From the NCBI RefSeq assembly GCF_947500695.1, contig NZ_CANMSS010000009.1, forward strand, positions 124,001 to 188,000: DNA of 64,000 nucleotides. Reading direction: 5' to 3'. Below the pieces are notes generated by a model. The model was not told the origin of the DNA, did no database searches, and saw only the letters and a list, made by a program, of their open reading frames with translations. Below, piece after piece: positions 52,429 to 61,327 of this stretch; positions within the stretch are counted from its first letter, which is position 1; each line of letters starts with the position of its first letter. Made by a program: the position numbers and the translations under genes. Origin of the DNA: an uncultured Pseudoteredinibacter sp. Lineage in GTDB: Bacteria > Pseudomonadota > Gammaproteobacteria > Pseudomonadales > Cellvibrionaceae.

Positions 52429-52470
52429 ATGATACGTTTTTAGCAGAAACAGTCAATATTTTTGTATCAT
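52429..52470. promoter_or_regulatory. Candidate paa operator (inverted GATAC pair) upstream of paaA
   Basis: ATGATACG (52429-52436) and GTATCAT (52464-52470) are inverted copies; GATAC to GTATC spans 38 bases. The paaG promoter carries a similar pair spanning 37 bases (57315-57351). Two promoters of one pathway sharing the same motif and spacing suggest one repressor, PaaX- or PaaR-like, not encoded in the window, or the nearby AraC protein. Confidence 0.55.
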
Positions 52471-52529
52471 TTCAAGGTAAAAGTAGATATATCTATATAA
52501 AACAGATAGTTACACGCAAGGGGATTAGC

Positions 52530-52574
52530 ATGAAGTACGTGATTCTAACTCTAGCCAGCAAACTTTTAGGCTGA
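52530..52574 (+). CDS. Possible 14-residue leader peptide
   Basis: ATG 52530 follows a good ribosome site (AAGGGG, ~7 bases before) and opens a 14-codon frame (MKYVILTLASKLLG) ending in TGA. It precedes the sterol-desaturase gene by ~95 bases on the same strand. It could be a leader or chance. Confidence 0.25.
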   Translation: MKYVILTLASKLLG

Positions 52575-52669
52575 AAAGGGTCTTTAGTGCACAAAAGCTA
52601 TCGCTTTTAACTGCCGCTAAGTCAGCAGATCTCTATTACACTTAGCCCAAAACAAAGATAATAAGACTT

Positions 52670-53809
52670 ATGGATCAAGCACCTGACCTATTCGCCATGG
52701 GTATCCCCATATTCATGCTGCTGTTTTTGATAGAAATTATCGCTACCCTACTTCGCAAAAAAGACTGGTATCGCATAACAGACACCATCAACACCCTTTC
52801 TACCGGCGTATTAAACATTAGCAGTAACACGGTAAGTAAATTTGCCACCATTGCCATTTACAGCTTCTTCTTGCAGTTCGCCCCTACGGAGCTACCTAGC
52901 GAGTCCATCTGGACATGGGTATTAGGCTTTATCGCCTACGACTTTTGCTATTACTGGAACCATCGCCTTGGGCACGAACGAAATATCCTCTGGGCTGCGC
53001 ATTCTGTTCACCACCAAAGCGAAGACTACAATTTAGCCACATCATTTCGACAAACCAGTTTTAGCTGGGTTTTTAGCTGGATGTTTTATGTGCCTATGGC
53101 GTTGGCCGGCATTCCCCTATATGTTTTTATTTTTGCGGGCACACTCGACCTGCTCTATCAATTCTGGATTCACACTCGACATATCCCCAAGCTCGGCTGG
53201 CTAGAAAAATTGCTAGTAACCCCATCTTCACATCGAGTGCATCATGGCTGCAATGCCTGCTATATGGATAGAAACTATGGTGGTGTATTTATTATCTGGG
53301 ATCGTCTATTTGGCACTTACCAAGAAGAGCTCGACAAAGAGCCCGTCGAATACGGAATTTCCACCCCCATCCGCAGCTGGAACCCTCTGTGGGCTAACGT
53401 GGTTTTTTACCAGCAACTTGCCATGGATGCTTGGCGCTGCAATTCTTGGAAAGACAAGCTACTAATCTGGATTAAGCCCACAGGATGGCGTCCCAGTGAT
53501 GTAGTTGACCGCTATCCGCTGAACAAACGTGGCGATAATTATCAGAAGTTTGATGTTAAGCCTAGCTCGCGAATGCAGTGGTATTTCACAGCCCAGTTTT
53601 TTGCTCTCATCCTAGTGCTAATGCTTTTTCTATCTGTGGCAGATCAACAGAGTATTTTATTCAATACTCTGGCTACCTCGATTTTCGCTTTGAACGTCTA
53701 CTGGATAGGTGTTTCACTGGAAAATAAACCCGGCTTGTTCCGACGTGAAACCTTGCGGATGAGCAGTTTGTTTGGACTGACCTTTTCTATACTAGCGCCA
53801 TTTAACTAA
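52670..53809 (+). CDS. Sterol desaturase / fatty acid hydroxylase family membrane protein
   Basis: 379 residues. Membrane helices lie at ~10-25, 45-72, 80-95, 130-165 and in the C-terminal part (310-375). The three His clusters of the di-iron hydroxylase family are HRLGH, HSVHHQ and HRVHHG, with a further His in the WIHTRH segment. Members act on sterols, fatty acids or other lipids at the inner membrane; the substrate here is unknown. It diverges from paaA and is not clearly part of the phenylacetate route. A bidirectional terminator follows. Confidence 0.88.
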   Translation: MDQAPDLFAMGIPIFMLLFLIEIIATLLRKKDWYRITDTINTLSTGVLNISSNTVSKFATIAIYSFFLQFAPTELPSESIWTWVLGFIAYDFCYYWNHRLGHERNILWAAHSVHHQSEDYNLATSFRQTSFSWVFSWMFYVPMALAGIPLYVFIFAGTLDLLYQFWIHTRHIPKLGWLEKLLVTPSSHRVHHGCNACYMDRNYGGVFIIWDRLFGTYQEELDKEPVEYGISTPIRSWNPLWANVVFYQQLAMDAWRCNSWKDKLLIWIKPTGWRPSDVVDRYPLNKRGDNYQKFDVKPSSRMQWYFTAQFFALILVLMLFLSVADQQSILFNTLATSIFALNVYWIGVSLENKPGLFRRETLRMSSLFGLTFSILAPFN

Positions 53810-53817
53810 GCTAATAA

Positions 53818-53836
53818 AAAGGGGCTGACGCCCCTT
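53818..53836. terminator. Bidirectional terminator
   Basis: AAGGGGC, the loop TGAC and GCCCCTT form a short GC stem with flanking A and T bases, nine bases after the sterol-desaturase stop and convergent to the gene at 53860. Confidence 0.7.
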
Positions 53837-53859
53837 GATTAAATTAGTAATTACCTTTT

Positions 53860-54489
53860 TTAGCTATCGTACTTCTCCGCTTCAGCATAACTCATACGTT
53901 TAATCAGCTCACGACGGCCGGTGTAGATATTTAACGTACTCAAACTCACGCTGCGCATTTTGCTGGGGATATAGTTATACAACCCTTTGCGCTCTAATGG
54001 GTATTCTAACACTAAGATTTTACGTTGATCCTGGGGCAGGCGATCTACGATTTTGATTGCCGCTTTCTTTTCCTCTAACCAGCGCGCATTGGCGAAGCGT
54101 TTTCCTGGAGCGGAAGAAATGTAGTTTCGATTGCCAAAAATAACCCTTTCCTTTTGATCATTTACATCGTAAACATGGAGACTGGTAAGGCCTTGCAAAA
54201 CACCTACGTGGTGAGAGTTCGAGCGAAACTGGCAGGCAAACTGGGTTTTACTGATCCATTCACACCAATCAATGGCCTGCCTACGGGTTTCTGGGACTTC
54301 CGCTAGAACCTTCTTGGACGCGCGCTCAACAACAACAAATCTATCCTTTTGTCCTTCCAGGTTCATTCTGGCCAATAAGCGCGATTCATCTACAGAAAGT
54401 TTTAAATCCGAATATTCATTGGCGGAACTCGCCGAGGTGAAGACTGATGCACAAAGCGCAGCCGCGCAGATTAGTTTTTTGTTAATCAT
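53860..54489 (-). CDS. Small secreted protein resembling the start of an S9-type peptidase
   Basis: 209 residues with a signal peptide ending near residue 22 (TSASSANE). The mature part begins DLKLSVDESRLLARMNL and continues with VVVERASKKVLAEV and CEWISKTQFACQF, like the first propeller blades of prolyl-oligopeptidase (S9) proteins; no catalytic hydrolase domain follows. It may be a stand-alone blade protein or a remnant of a longer gene; the stop is clean and codon use looks normal. I do not know its function. Confidence 0.65.
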   Translation of the reverse strand: MINKKLICAAALCASVFTSASSANEYSDLKLSVDESRLLARMNLEGQKDRFVVVERASKKVLAEVPETRRQAIDWCEWISKTQFACQFRSNSHHVGVLQGLTSLHVYDVNDQKERVIFGNRNYISSAPGKRFANARWLEEKKAAIKIVDRLPQDQRKILVLEYPLERKGLYNYIPSKMRSVSLSTLNIYTGRRELIKRMSYAEAEKYDS

Positions 54490-54741
54490 AGTTGCCTCTT
54501 CCCTGTATTGTTAACCTAGAACAATATTAGGATTAACAAGCTTCCCTGTCTAGCAACATCAGGCCCCAAAGGGCCCATATAAAAAACTCATATAAAAACC
54601 ACGGCTAATATCAGGTTTTACCCAAACGCAGACAAACTCAGCCAAATGCCGATAATTTCAGCAGAGGCCAAAGCCTGCAACTTATTTCTATGTCAAAGTC
54701 ATCGAAACCAAAGTCGCAAGTCCGGCCACCAGAGAAAGCGA

Positions 54742-55944
54742 TCAAACCCGCTCAATAATCAAAGCAATCCCCTGCCCCACACCAATACACATAGTGCACA
54801 AGGCATATCGACCGCCAGTACGATGCAGCTGATACATGGCCGTTGTCACCAAACGAGCGCCAGACATGCCCAGCGGGTGACCTAGTGCAATTGCACCACC
54901 ATTAGGGTTAACACGAGCATCATCGTCTGCAACTCCCAACTCACGTAAGGTCGCCAAACCTTGAGCAGCGAAGGCTTCGTTAAGCTCAATCACATCCATA
55001 TCATCGATACTCAAGCCGGCTTTCTCTAAAACTTTTTTAGAAGCTGGCGCAGGCCCGATACCCATAATGCGAGGCTCAACACCGGCCGTCGCCATCGCAA
55101 TAACTTTCGCCTTTGGTGTCAGACCATGTTGTTTTACAGCGTCTTCTGAGGCCACTAACAAAGCACAGGCACCGTCGTTAACACCTGAAGCATTACCCGC
55201 AGTGACACTGCCGCCTTCGCGAAACGGCGCACGCAATTTTGCTAAAGCTTCAATACTGGTTTCACGCGGATGCTCGTCTTTATCGACTACGATGGGATCG
55301 CCTTTACGCTGCGGAATGGTCACCGAAACGATTTCATCATCAAAGCGACCTTCACGCTGCGCTGCAGCCGCTTTTGTCTGACTCGCCAGCGCCATCTTAT
55401 CCTGATCTTCACGGCTGATCTTAAAATCTTCCGCCACGTTCTCAGCGGTTTCCGGCATTGAGTCGATGCCGTACTGGGATTTCATCTGCTTATTAACAAA
55501 GCGCCAGCCAATAGTGGTATCAAAAATTTCAGCGTTACGGCTAAAGGCGGTTTCGGCTTTACCCATTACCATGGGTGCACGTGACATAGATTCAACTCCA
55601 CCAGCAACGATCAAATCAGCTTCACCGGCCTTGATACTACGAGCGGCCATACCGACAGCATCCATACCGGAGCCACACAGGCGATTGATGGTTGAACCAG
55701 GAGCTTCAATCGGCAAACCTGCCAATAAGGCTGACATGCGAGCAACATTTCGGTTGTCTTCACCAGCCTGGTTGGCACAGCCGTAAAATACTTCGTCCAA
55801 CTGGGTCCAATCAACGGACGGGTTTCTTTCCATTAAGGCCTGCATCGGTACCGCACCCAAGTCATCAGTGCGAACTTTGGAAAGGCTGCCACCATAGCGG
55901 CCAATGGGGGTTCGAATCGCGTCACAAATAAATGCGTCTTTCAT
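54742..55944 (-). CDS. paaJ: 3-oxoadipyl-CoA/3-oxo-5,6-dehydrosuberyl-CoA thiolase
   Basis: 400 residues, the size of PaaJ/PcaF. MKDAFICDAIRTPIGRYGGSLS is the family N-terminus. The active-site Cys lies in NRLCGSGMDAVG (~90), and the C-terminal GGAIALGHPLGMSGARL His and CTMCIGVGQGIA Cys complete the triad. It cleaves the ring-derived CoA esters to acetyl-CoA and succinyl-CoA at the end of phenylacetate or protocatechuate breakdown. It follows paaI by 30 bases, which favours the paa role. Confidence 0.92.
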   Translation of the reverse strand: MKDAFICDAIRTPIGRYGGSLSKVRTDDLGAVPMQALMERNPSVDWTQLDEVFYGCANQAGEDNRNVARMSALLAGLPIEAPGSTINRLCGSGMDAVGMAARSIKAGEADLIVAGGVESMSRAPMVMGKAETAFSRNAEIFDTTIGWRFVNKQMKSQYGIDSMPETAENVAEDFKISREDQDKMALASQTKAAAAQREGRFDDEIVSVTIPQRKGDPIVVDKDEHPRETSIEALAKLRAPFREGGSVTAGNASGVNDGACALLVASEDAVKQHGLTPKAKVIAMATAGVEPRIMGIGPAPASKKVLEKAGLSIDDMDVIELNEAFAAQGLATLRELGVADDDARVNPNGGAIALGHPLGMSGARLVTTAMYQLHRTGGRYALCTMCIGVGQGIALIIERV

Positions 55945-55974
55945 AATATCCTCAAACTAGAGCTATTGCTTTTA

Positions 55975-56445
55975 TCAGTCTTCGCTGCCTTCAATAACGG
56001 CGCCGCGAATTTTGTATGATTTGCCACGAAACAATGCTAGCAACGTTTCGTCTTGATTAAACACAGAAATATCGTAGCAGCCCGTACGCCCTGCTAGGGA
56101 ACGTTCTTCAGCTACGGCTCGCAGTACATCGCCTTCACGCCCAGGAGCCAAATACTCAATTGAACAACCTGCGGCCACAGTATTTTGATTACGACTATTG
56201 CAAGCATAAGCAAAGGCGGTATCGGCTAGCGCAAACAAATAACCACCATGGCAAGTCGCATGGCCATTTAGCATACGATGCTGCACGATCATTTTTAGCT
56301 CGGCCTTACCCGCTGACATAGCGATAATTTCTATTCCCATATCTTGCGCAGCAGGCTCGCGGTCAAACAATGTTTTAGCCGATGCCCAAGCCAATTCATC
56401 AGGATTCATTGCTGCTACATCTGCTGCTGAATATTGATCAGCCAT
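55975..56445 (-). CDS. paaI: Phenylacetyl-CoA pathway thioesterase
   Basis: 156 residues. The hotdog motif MLNGHATCHGGYLFALADTAFAYACNS (~52-78, conserved H-G-G and Asp) and VAAGCSIEYLAPGREGDVL match PaaI, which hydrolyses dead-end ring-hydroxylated phenylacetyl-CoA to free CoA. It begins 1 base after the paaG stop. Confidence 0.92.
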   Translation of the reverse strand: MADQYSAADVAAMNPDELAWASAKTLFDREPAAQDMGIEIIAMSAGKAELKMIVQHRMLNGHATCHGGYLFALADTAFAYACNSRNQNTVAAGCSIEYLAPGREGDVLRAVAEERSLAGRTGCYDISVFNQDETLLALFRGKSYKIRGAVIEGSED

Positions 56446-56446
56446 A

Positions 56447-57238
56447 CTAACAACCTTTGAATTCTGGCTTACGCTTTTCTTTAAAAGCCGCTACGCCTTC
56501 TTTGTAATCTTCGGTACGTCCACCAATACGCATATATTCTTTTTCTAACTCTAGCTGCTCATGCAAACCGTTAGAGGTAGACTCACGCAAGGCGCGCTTG
56601 GTCATCGCCAAACCCTTAGTCGGTTGGCTTGCGAAATGGGTAGCTAAGCCCATGGCTTTTTCCATGAGAGCATCATCTTCCACACACTCCCAAATTAGAC
56701 CCCATTTCTCAGCTTGCTCAGCCGATAGCTTGTCACCTAATAACGCTAAGCCTTTTGCTCGTGCCAAGCCTACCAAACGTGGCAACGCCCAAGTACCACC
56801 AGAATCTGGAATCAAGCCAATCTTGCAGAAGGCCTGAATAAAGCTTGCGCTCTTGCCTGCCAGAACGATATCGCAGGCCAGTGCAATGCTTGCACCTGCA
56901 CCGGCGGCAACGCCATTAACGGCACAAACTACCGGCATTTCTAGGTTGTGTATTGAGCGAATAAGAGGGTTGTAGTTTTTCTCTACCGAATCGCCAAGAT
57001 CAGGCATCTGACCATCAGCCGAAACAGAACGATCGCCTAGATCTTGACCCGCACAAAAGCCACGACCGTTAGCTGTAATCAATAAGCAACGTGCCTCACC
57101 ACCGGTGCGCACCTCAGTTATGGCTTGGCGCACCTCTTCATGCATTTGGGTATTGAAGCTATTTAGGTTATCTGGGCGATTCAGTTTTAGTACCGCAACA
57201 CCATCGTTGATGGAGAATTCAATGGTTTCAAAGCTCAT
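56447..57238 (-). CDS. paaG: 2-(1,2-epoxy-1,2-dihydrophenyl)acetyl-CoA isomerase
   Basis: 263 residues from ATG 57238, where AGGAG sits about 5 bases upstream; GTG at 57244 would overlap that ribosome site. The crotonase fold is shown by CLLITANGRGFCAGQDLGDRSV (~60-80), AVNGVAAGAGASIALACDI (oxyanion hole) and GLIPDSGGTWALPRLVG. The CAGQDL motif is characteristic of PaaG. It converts the epoxide made by PaaABCE to an oxepin. It leads paaG-paaI-paaJ behind a candidate operator. Confidence 0.93.
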   Translation of the reverse strand: MSFETIEFSINDGVAVLKLNRPDNLNSFNTQMHEEVRQAITEVRTGGEARCLLITANGRGFCAGQDLGDRSVSADGQMPDLGDSVEKNYNPLIRSIHNLEMPVVCAVNGVAAGAGASIALACDIVLAGKSASFIQAFCKIGLIPDSGGTWALPRLVGLARAKGLALLGDKLSAEQAEKWGLIWECVEDDALMEKAMGLATHFASQPTKGLAMTKRALRESTSNGLHEQLELEKEYMRIGGRTEDYKEGVAAFKEKRKPEFKGC

Positions 57239-57314
57239 GCTCACTCCTCATTATTCTTCTGACAAGACAGCCACAAGGCGGCCAAATTAGCTAGGCACTT
57301 AGATTACACATAAA

Positions 57315-57351
57315 GATACGAAAATGATAGGCATATTATTTTTTACGTATC
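57315..57351. promoter_or_regulatory. Candidate paa operator (inverted GATAC pair) upstream of paaG
   Basis: GATACG (57315-57320) and CGTATC (57346-57351) are inverted copies 37 bases apart edge to edge, ~77-113 bases before paaG. The outer flanks also match (TAAAGATACG and the complement of CGTATCACTTTA). The paaA promoter has the same layout. Confidence 0.6.
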
Positions 57352-57400
57352 ACTTTAGGCAACAAAACCACATAGAATGGGCAAGGGGGTATTTGCTGCC

Positions 57401-58357
57401 TTAGTCGTTTTTCAACTGATGTCGCTGGCGATACTGCCTAGGTGTGAGGCCAAAACTGGATTTAAACACCCTATTGAAGTGCGAGGCATCATTGAAACCC
57501 CAGCGAAAGGCAATCTCAGTAATGGTGTAGATATCCATGGCGGGGTCATCAAGACAGCTCTTACAAGCTTCTACCCTTTCGCGCTGGATATAACGCGAAA
57601 CAGAGGTGTTTTCATCATTGAAGAGCATGTGCAGATAGCGTGTACTGATATCATGGGCCTTGGCTATCCAATCAGGACACAGGCGAGAGTCCCCAAGGTG
57701 CTTACGGATAAAGGCCTTGATTCGAAATAGGTGCTCGGTTTTAACGCCATCATTATCGAGGCGAGGGTTGGTTTGACCATGCTCTAAAGCCGTCGCCAAC
57801 AGATCAAAGACATTGTTTTCCAACTTAGAAGCCAGTAACGGGTCCATATTATCGAGCATCGGGCCCATGCTGTGTACCATCTGGCTGAGCAAGCCATTAG
57901 CCCCCACATTGGCTGCCATACGCTGCCCGAGAAAGCTATCAGGCTCACGCACCGCTTGGCGAAGCGCATCCTGGGGAACCGCCAACACGATCTGTCGATA
58001 GTGATCGGGAAAGTGTAATTCGTAGGGTTCTGTATTGCTGCACAGCACAAAGTCGCCGGGGCGAAGGTGGGCTTCTTGTCCACGCTGCCTAACTAAACCC
58101 TCTCCAGATGACTGGAATTTTACAAGGTACTGAGGACTGTCAATGGTGGACATATGGGCCTTGCGGCGGAACACATTTATAGCGCTGCTGGTAATATCCA
58201 CAACACCCAGCTTGCTCATTTCACGGGCTTGAATTCTACTTTGAAAGCCATTCACACTGCTTTGCTCAACAGGCACACAGCTCATGTCGCAAAAGGTCGT
58301 GCTGACATGATTTTGGAAGCTATCGAAGCTTTCTAGGGTTTCGATATGTGTGGACAT
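57401..58357 (-). CDS. AraC-family transcription regulator, FeaR-like layout
   Basis: 318 residues. The N-terminal AraC-binding-like domain (~30-190) has GEGLVRQRGQEAHLRPGDFVLC. The C-terminal double helix-turn-helix (~210-315) has RYLHMLFNDENTSVSRYIQRE and YTITEIAFRWGFNDASHFNRVFKSSFGLTPRQYRQ. The layout resembles regulators of aromatic catabolism such as FeaR and AraC_binding_2 types. It is encoded between the paaG operon and a TBDR, so it may activate either. Its effector is unknown. Confidence 0.9.
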   Translation of the reverse strand: MSTHIETLESFDSFQNHVSTTFCDMSCVPVEQSSVNGFQSRIQAREMSKLGVVDITSSAINVFRRKAHMSTIDSPQYLVKFQSSGEGLVRQRGQEAHLRPGDFVLCSNTEPYELHFPDHYRQIVLAVPQDALRQAVREPDSFLGQRMAANVGANGLLSQMVHSMGPMLDNMDPLLASKLENNVFDLLATALEHGQTNPRLDNDGVKTEHLFRIKAFIRKHLGDSRLCPDWIAKAHDISTRYLHMLFNDENTSVSRYIQRERVEACKSCLDDPAMDIYTITEIAFRWGFNDASHFNRVFKSSFGLTPRQYRQRHQLKND

Positions 58358-58478
58358 AGGGCTTTCTCACGCTAGAGCTCGCCGACTCAGATACAGCTGA
58401 CTCGCGAGCTATTATAAGCTTCAGCGTTGTGAAACTTTTATTATATAGCGTTAATACTGTCAGAATGACGCCTTCGGG

Positions 58479-58582
58479 TCTAGTCACTTTACCTGTAAAG
58501 TGACCAAAGTCGAGCCAAAACTCGATCAGCCAACAGGCCAGCACTGCCTGTTAGGCAGCCCCATAAGGAGCGCTCGACTAGA
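58479..58582. repeat. Structured intergenic repeat with nested palindromes
   Basis: TCTAGTC (58479-58485) pairs with GACTAGA (58576-58582). Inside are GTCACTTTAC (58483-58492) facing GTAAAGTGAC (58495-58504), GTCGAGC (58509-58515) facing GCTCGAC (58572-58578), and CTGCCTGTTAGGCAG (58544-58558). It lies downstream of the TBDR and upstream of the AraC gene. It may be a small non-autonomous element, a compound terminator or a structured RNA. Confidence 0.4.
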
Positions 58583-58612
58583 ACTTGAACAATCTGCCAA
58601 AGCTGCACCAAA

Positions 58613-61060
58613 CTAAAAATGATAGGCGCCTTGCAGGCCAATTGTGCGGCCTGGCTCAGGAGTATGGCCATGCGTTCCCCCCAAGATAGGAACATCAAAC
58701 TTAAACATCGCAACTTCCTCATCTGTTAGGTTGTGCCCATACAAACTCAACTCCCAACCATTGCTCTGCCCCTTTAAGCTCACCCTACTGTTTACTTTGC
58801 TGTAGCTCTCTTGAATATCGACTGGGTCGTTATCGCCATCTAGGGAATATTCAGCGGAATAATTTATATTGGCTGTCCAGAAAAGTTCCCATTCGGCACT
58901 TAATTGATTTTGATAGTTCAGACTTAAGCTGGCAGATTGATCAGGGGCATAATTCGTCGTTTGACCAGACTGATCGTTTTCACCATTCAAACCACAGGCG
59001 GCGCCGACACGATCAATTTGCAGGGCTGTACAAGGTGCATCAACAAAGCTGTCATATTGAGCATCAAGCATGGCCATCGATAAATCCATTCTCCAAGCTG
59101 GATTTATTTGCCAGGCCAAATCCAATTCGAGGCCTTGGATGGTCGACTCGGCGGCATTACTTACAGCAAATGAGAGCCCCTTAAAAACTGAGACCTGCTG
59201 ATTCTCATACTGACTTCTGAACAAGGCCCAATTGGCTCTGAGACGCCCCTCCATTAATTCGTGCTTACCACCAAACTCGAAAGCTAGCACCTCTTCATCG
59301 TCGAATTCAAAATCATCATTTGGCACAGTACAGACACTTACACAATTATCAGTACCGGCGTCAGCTGGTTTGCCGTTATCGGAAGCACTAAAACCTCCGC
59401 TTTTAAAGCCTTCAGATGCCGACAAATACAACATATTCTGATCGCTTACTTGCCACTGCAGCTGAGCCGAAGGTAACCACTTATCAGTAGATCTTGATTC
59501 ATTAAAGTTCCTCGCCCAACCGTCAAAGAAAGCTCCTTGAATTGCCGCACCGACAGGATTACTGCTTGGTGTATTTAAGCCATCTATGCTGTCATTTAAA
59601 AAAGTGATGGCGCGAACATCTTTGTCCTCATTGGTATATCTCAAACCAATATTGAGCACCCACTGTTCAGCAAGTTGCCAGCTAAGCTGAGTGAAAAAAG
59701 CCCAAGCCTGAGAATCTAAACGATAATCCGTATTTCTCGCGGTAACGTCAGGACTGTAAGCCCCCCCGGTAATATCGGTCATCAAAGAACGATTAGGACT
59801 GCCGGTTAAGGGCTGATAAAAACCACCTAAGGTAAAATCAACCCCAATATGGCGCTGGTATTCCATTTTTTGTTTTTCGAAGTAAGCTCCGACAAGATAA
59901 TTAAACGGGCCACCGCTCTTACTTAAGAGACGAAACTCTTGAGAAAGCTGCTGAAAATCTTGGTCATCATCACGATTGATAAAAGTAAAAGGGAGCCAGT
60001 CGGCATCCATTCCATCTAAGTAGTCGTAGGCTGAAAAAGCGCTAATCGAAACGAGCTGGTGCTGCACACTATCGTAACGGAATTTGAGTTGTGCATTATG
60101 AATATTATTTTCGCTGCCGTCTGGGTTGTTGCCAAGAGACAAACTGCTCTTATCGTTGCCCAAACCAGAATCTCGATAGGCGGTAAATTCTTCTTCAGCA
60201 AAAGATGCCAACTCAGGAAAAAAAACATTGGCTACACCGTAGGCGGTCAGCGCAAAGCCGTTGGAGTTTGGAAACTTTACAGGCAAATCTTCGGGGCTTA
60301 AATATTCATAGATATAGCCTTTAGCCCCTACCCTAGAAAAATCCGCATAGCTGTATTTAAACTGAACCTCTAGCTCCTTACTCACTCTCCAATTTGTCGT
60401 CCAGCGAATATAGCTTTCTTCAGTTTCAGGCTCATCTCGATTCAAAAATTTGTTTTCAATGAAGCCATCACTTTGCTTAACCCTAGCTGCGAATCTCATC
60501 GATAGATCATCAGATATGGCACCGCTAAGAATTACGTCTCCACTATAGCCCTTTGGGTCTTCATAGCTAAGCGACAGCTTTCCATTGAATTCTTCGCCAT
60601 AATAAGCCGACGCCGTAATTATATTAACTGCACCGGCAATCGTATTTTTACCAAACAAGGCACCCTGTGGGCCGCGAAGCACCTCAATCCTCTCGATATC
60701 AAACAAGGGGGCTCGATATTGTCGGCCGCGCCCCATATAAACCGAGTCAATATACATGCCAACAGATTGCTCAAAGGCCTGATTGTTTCCGGAACCGACA
60801 CCTCGCATAAAGATATTGGTATGGACAACGCCCTCACCTATGGTCAGATTCGGCACATAAGCGGAAAGCGATGTCATGTCGAAAATCCCATGAGCCTCAA
60901 GCTTAGTGCTGTTTAAAGCCAATACAGAAACAGGGACATCTTGCAGGGATTGCTCACGCTTTTGGGCGGTCACAATGACTTCTTCAAGGGTATCGCTTGC
61001 AGACGAGATTTGAAAAGTGATGCTGGCGGCTAAGCCCAGGCTTAGAGATTTTTTTAGCAT
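58613..61060 (-). CDS. TonB-dependent receptor, catabolic-type
   Basis: ~815 residues from ATG 61060 (GGGGAC upstream), where the signal sequence MLKKSLSLGLAASITF begins; ATG 61084 would add 8 residues. The TonB box region is DTLEEVIVTAQKREQSLQDV. The plug (~40-150) has YVPNLTIGEG, FMRGVGSGNNQAFEQSVGMY and IEVLRGPQGALFGKNTIAGAVNI. The barrel ends in YHF. The IVTAQKREQS/LQDVPVS plug type is frequent in receptors for complex organic nutrients. Next to the paa genes and an AraC regulator it may import an aromatic or other pathway-linked substrate; iron is not excluded. Its C-terminus is related to the partial receptor at 63496. Confidence 0.88.
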   Translation of the reverse strand: MLKKSLSLGLAASITFQISSASDTLEEVIVTAQKREQSLQDVPVSVLALNSTKLEAHGIFDMTSLSAYVPNLTIGEGVVHTNIFMRGVGSGNNQAFEQSVGMYIDSVYMGRGRQYRAPLFDIERIEVLRGPQGALFGKNTIAGAVNIITASAYYGEEFNGKLSLSYEDPKGYSGDVILSGAISDDLSMRFAARVKQSDGFIENKFLNRDEPETEESYIRWTTNWRVSKELEVQFKYSYADFSRVGAKGYIYEYLSPEDLPVKFPNSNGFALTAYGVANVFFPELASFAEEEFTAYRDSGLGNDKSSLSLGNNPDGSENNIHNAQLKFRYDSVQHQLVSISAFSAYDYLDGMDADWLPFTFINRDDDQDFQQLSQEFRLLSKSGGPFNYLVGAYFEKQKMEYQRHIGVDFTLGGFYQPLTGSPNRSLMTDITGGAYSPDVTARNTDYRLDSQAWAFFTQLSWQLAEQWVLNIGLRYTNEDKDVRAITFLNDSIDGLNTPSSNPVGAAIQGAFFDGWARNFNESRSTDKWLPSAQLQWQVSDQNMLYLSASEGFKSGGFSASDNGKPADAGTDNCVSVCTVPNDDFEFDDEEVLAFEFGGKHELMEGRLRANWALFRSQYENQQVSVFKGLSFAVSNAAESTIQGLELDLAWQINPAWRMDLSMAMLDAQYDSFVDAPCTALQIDRVGAACGLNGENDQSGQTTNYAPDQSASLSLNYQNQLSAEWELFWTANINYSAEYSLDGDNDPVDIQESYSKVNSRVSLKGQSNGWELSLYGHNLTDEEVAMFKFDVPILGGTHGHTPEPGRTIGLQGAYHF

Positions 61061-61327
61061 TCTAAAGTCCCCAGAAATATTCATTTCACTCTGGGAAACC
61101 CCGAACTCAGTGAGTAGATTTAGTATAGATACAAATATTCAGTACGCATTATGTAAGAAAGTTCATTGCGTAAGAAGAAAACTATAGGGTTATTGTGGAG
61201 GAGCAAGCAGAACTGCAAGGGATAAGAAAAAATCAAACTAAAGCATCAGGAATTTTGAATTTGTGCGTTCAATTGTAAAAATGACAAGGGGGTGGCATTA
61301 GAAGCCACACCCATGCAACTTACCTAT

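Larger units (their letters stand above)
52306..52669. other. Divergent promoter region, paaA and sterol-desaturase gene
   Basis: 364 bases. It contains the inverted GATAC pair (52429-52470), AT-rich promoter-like sequence and a 14-codon open frame at 52530-52574. No other gene is seen. Confidence 0.5.
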
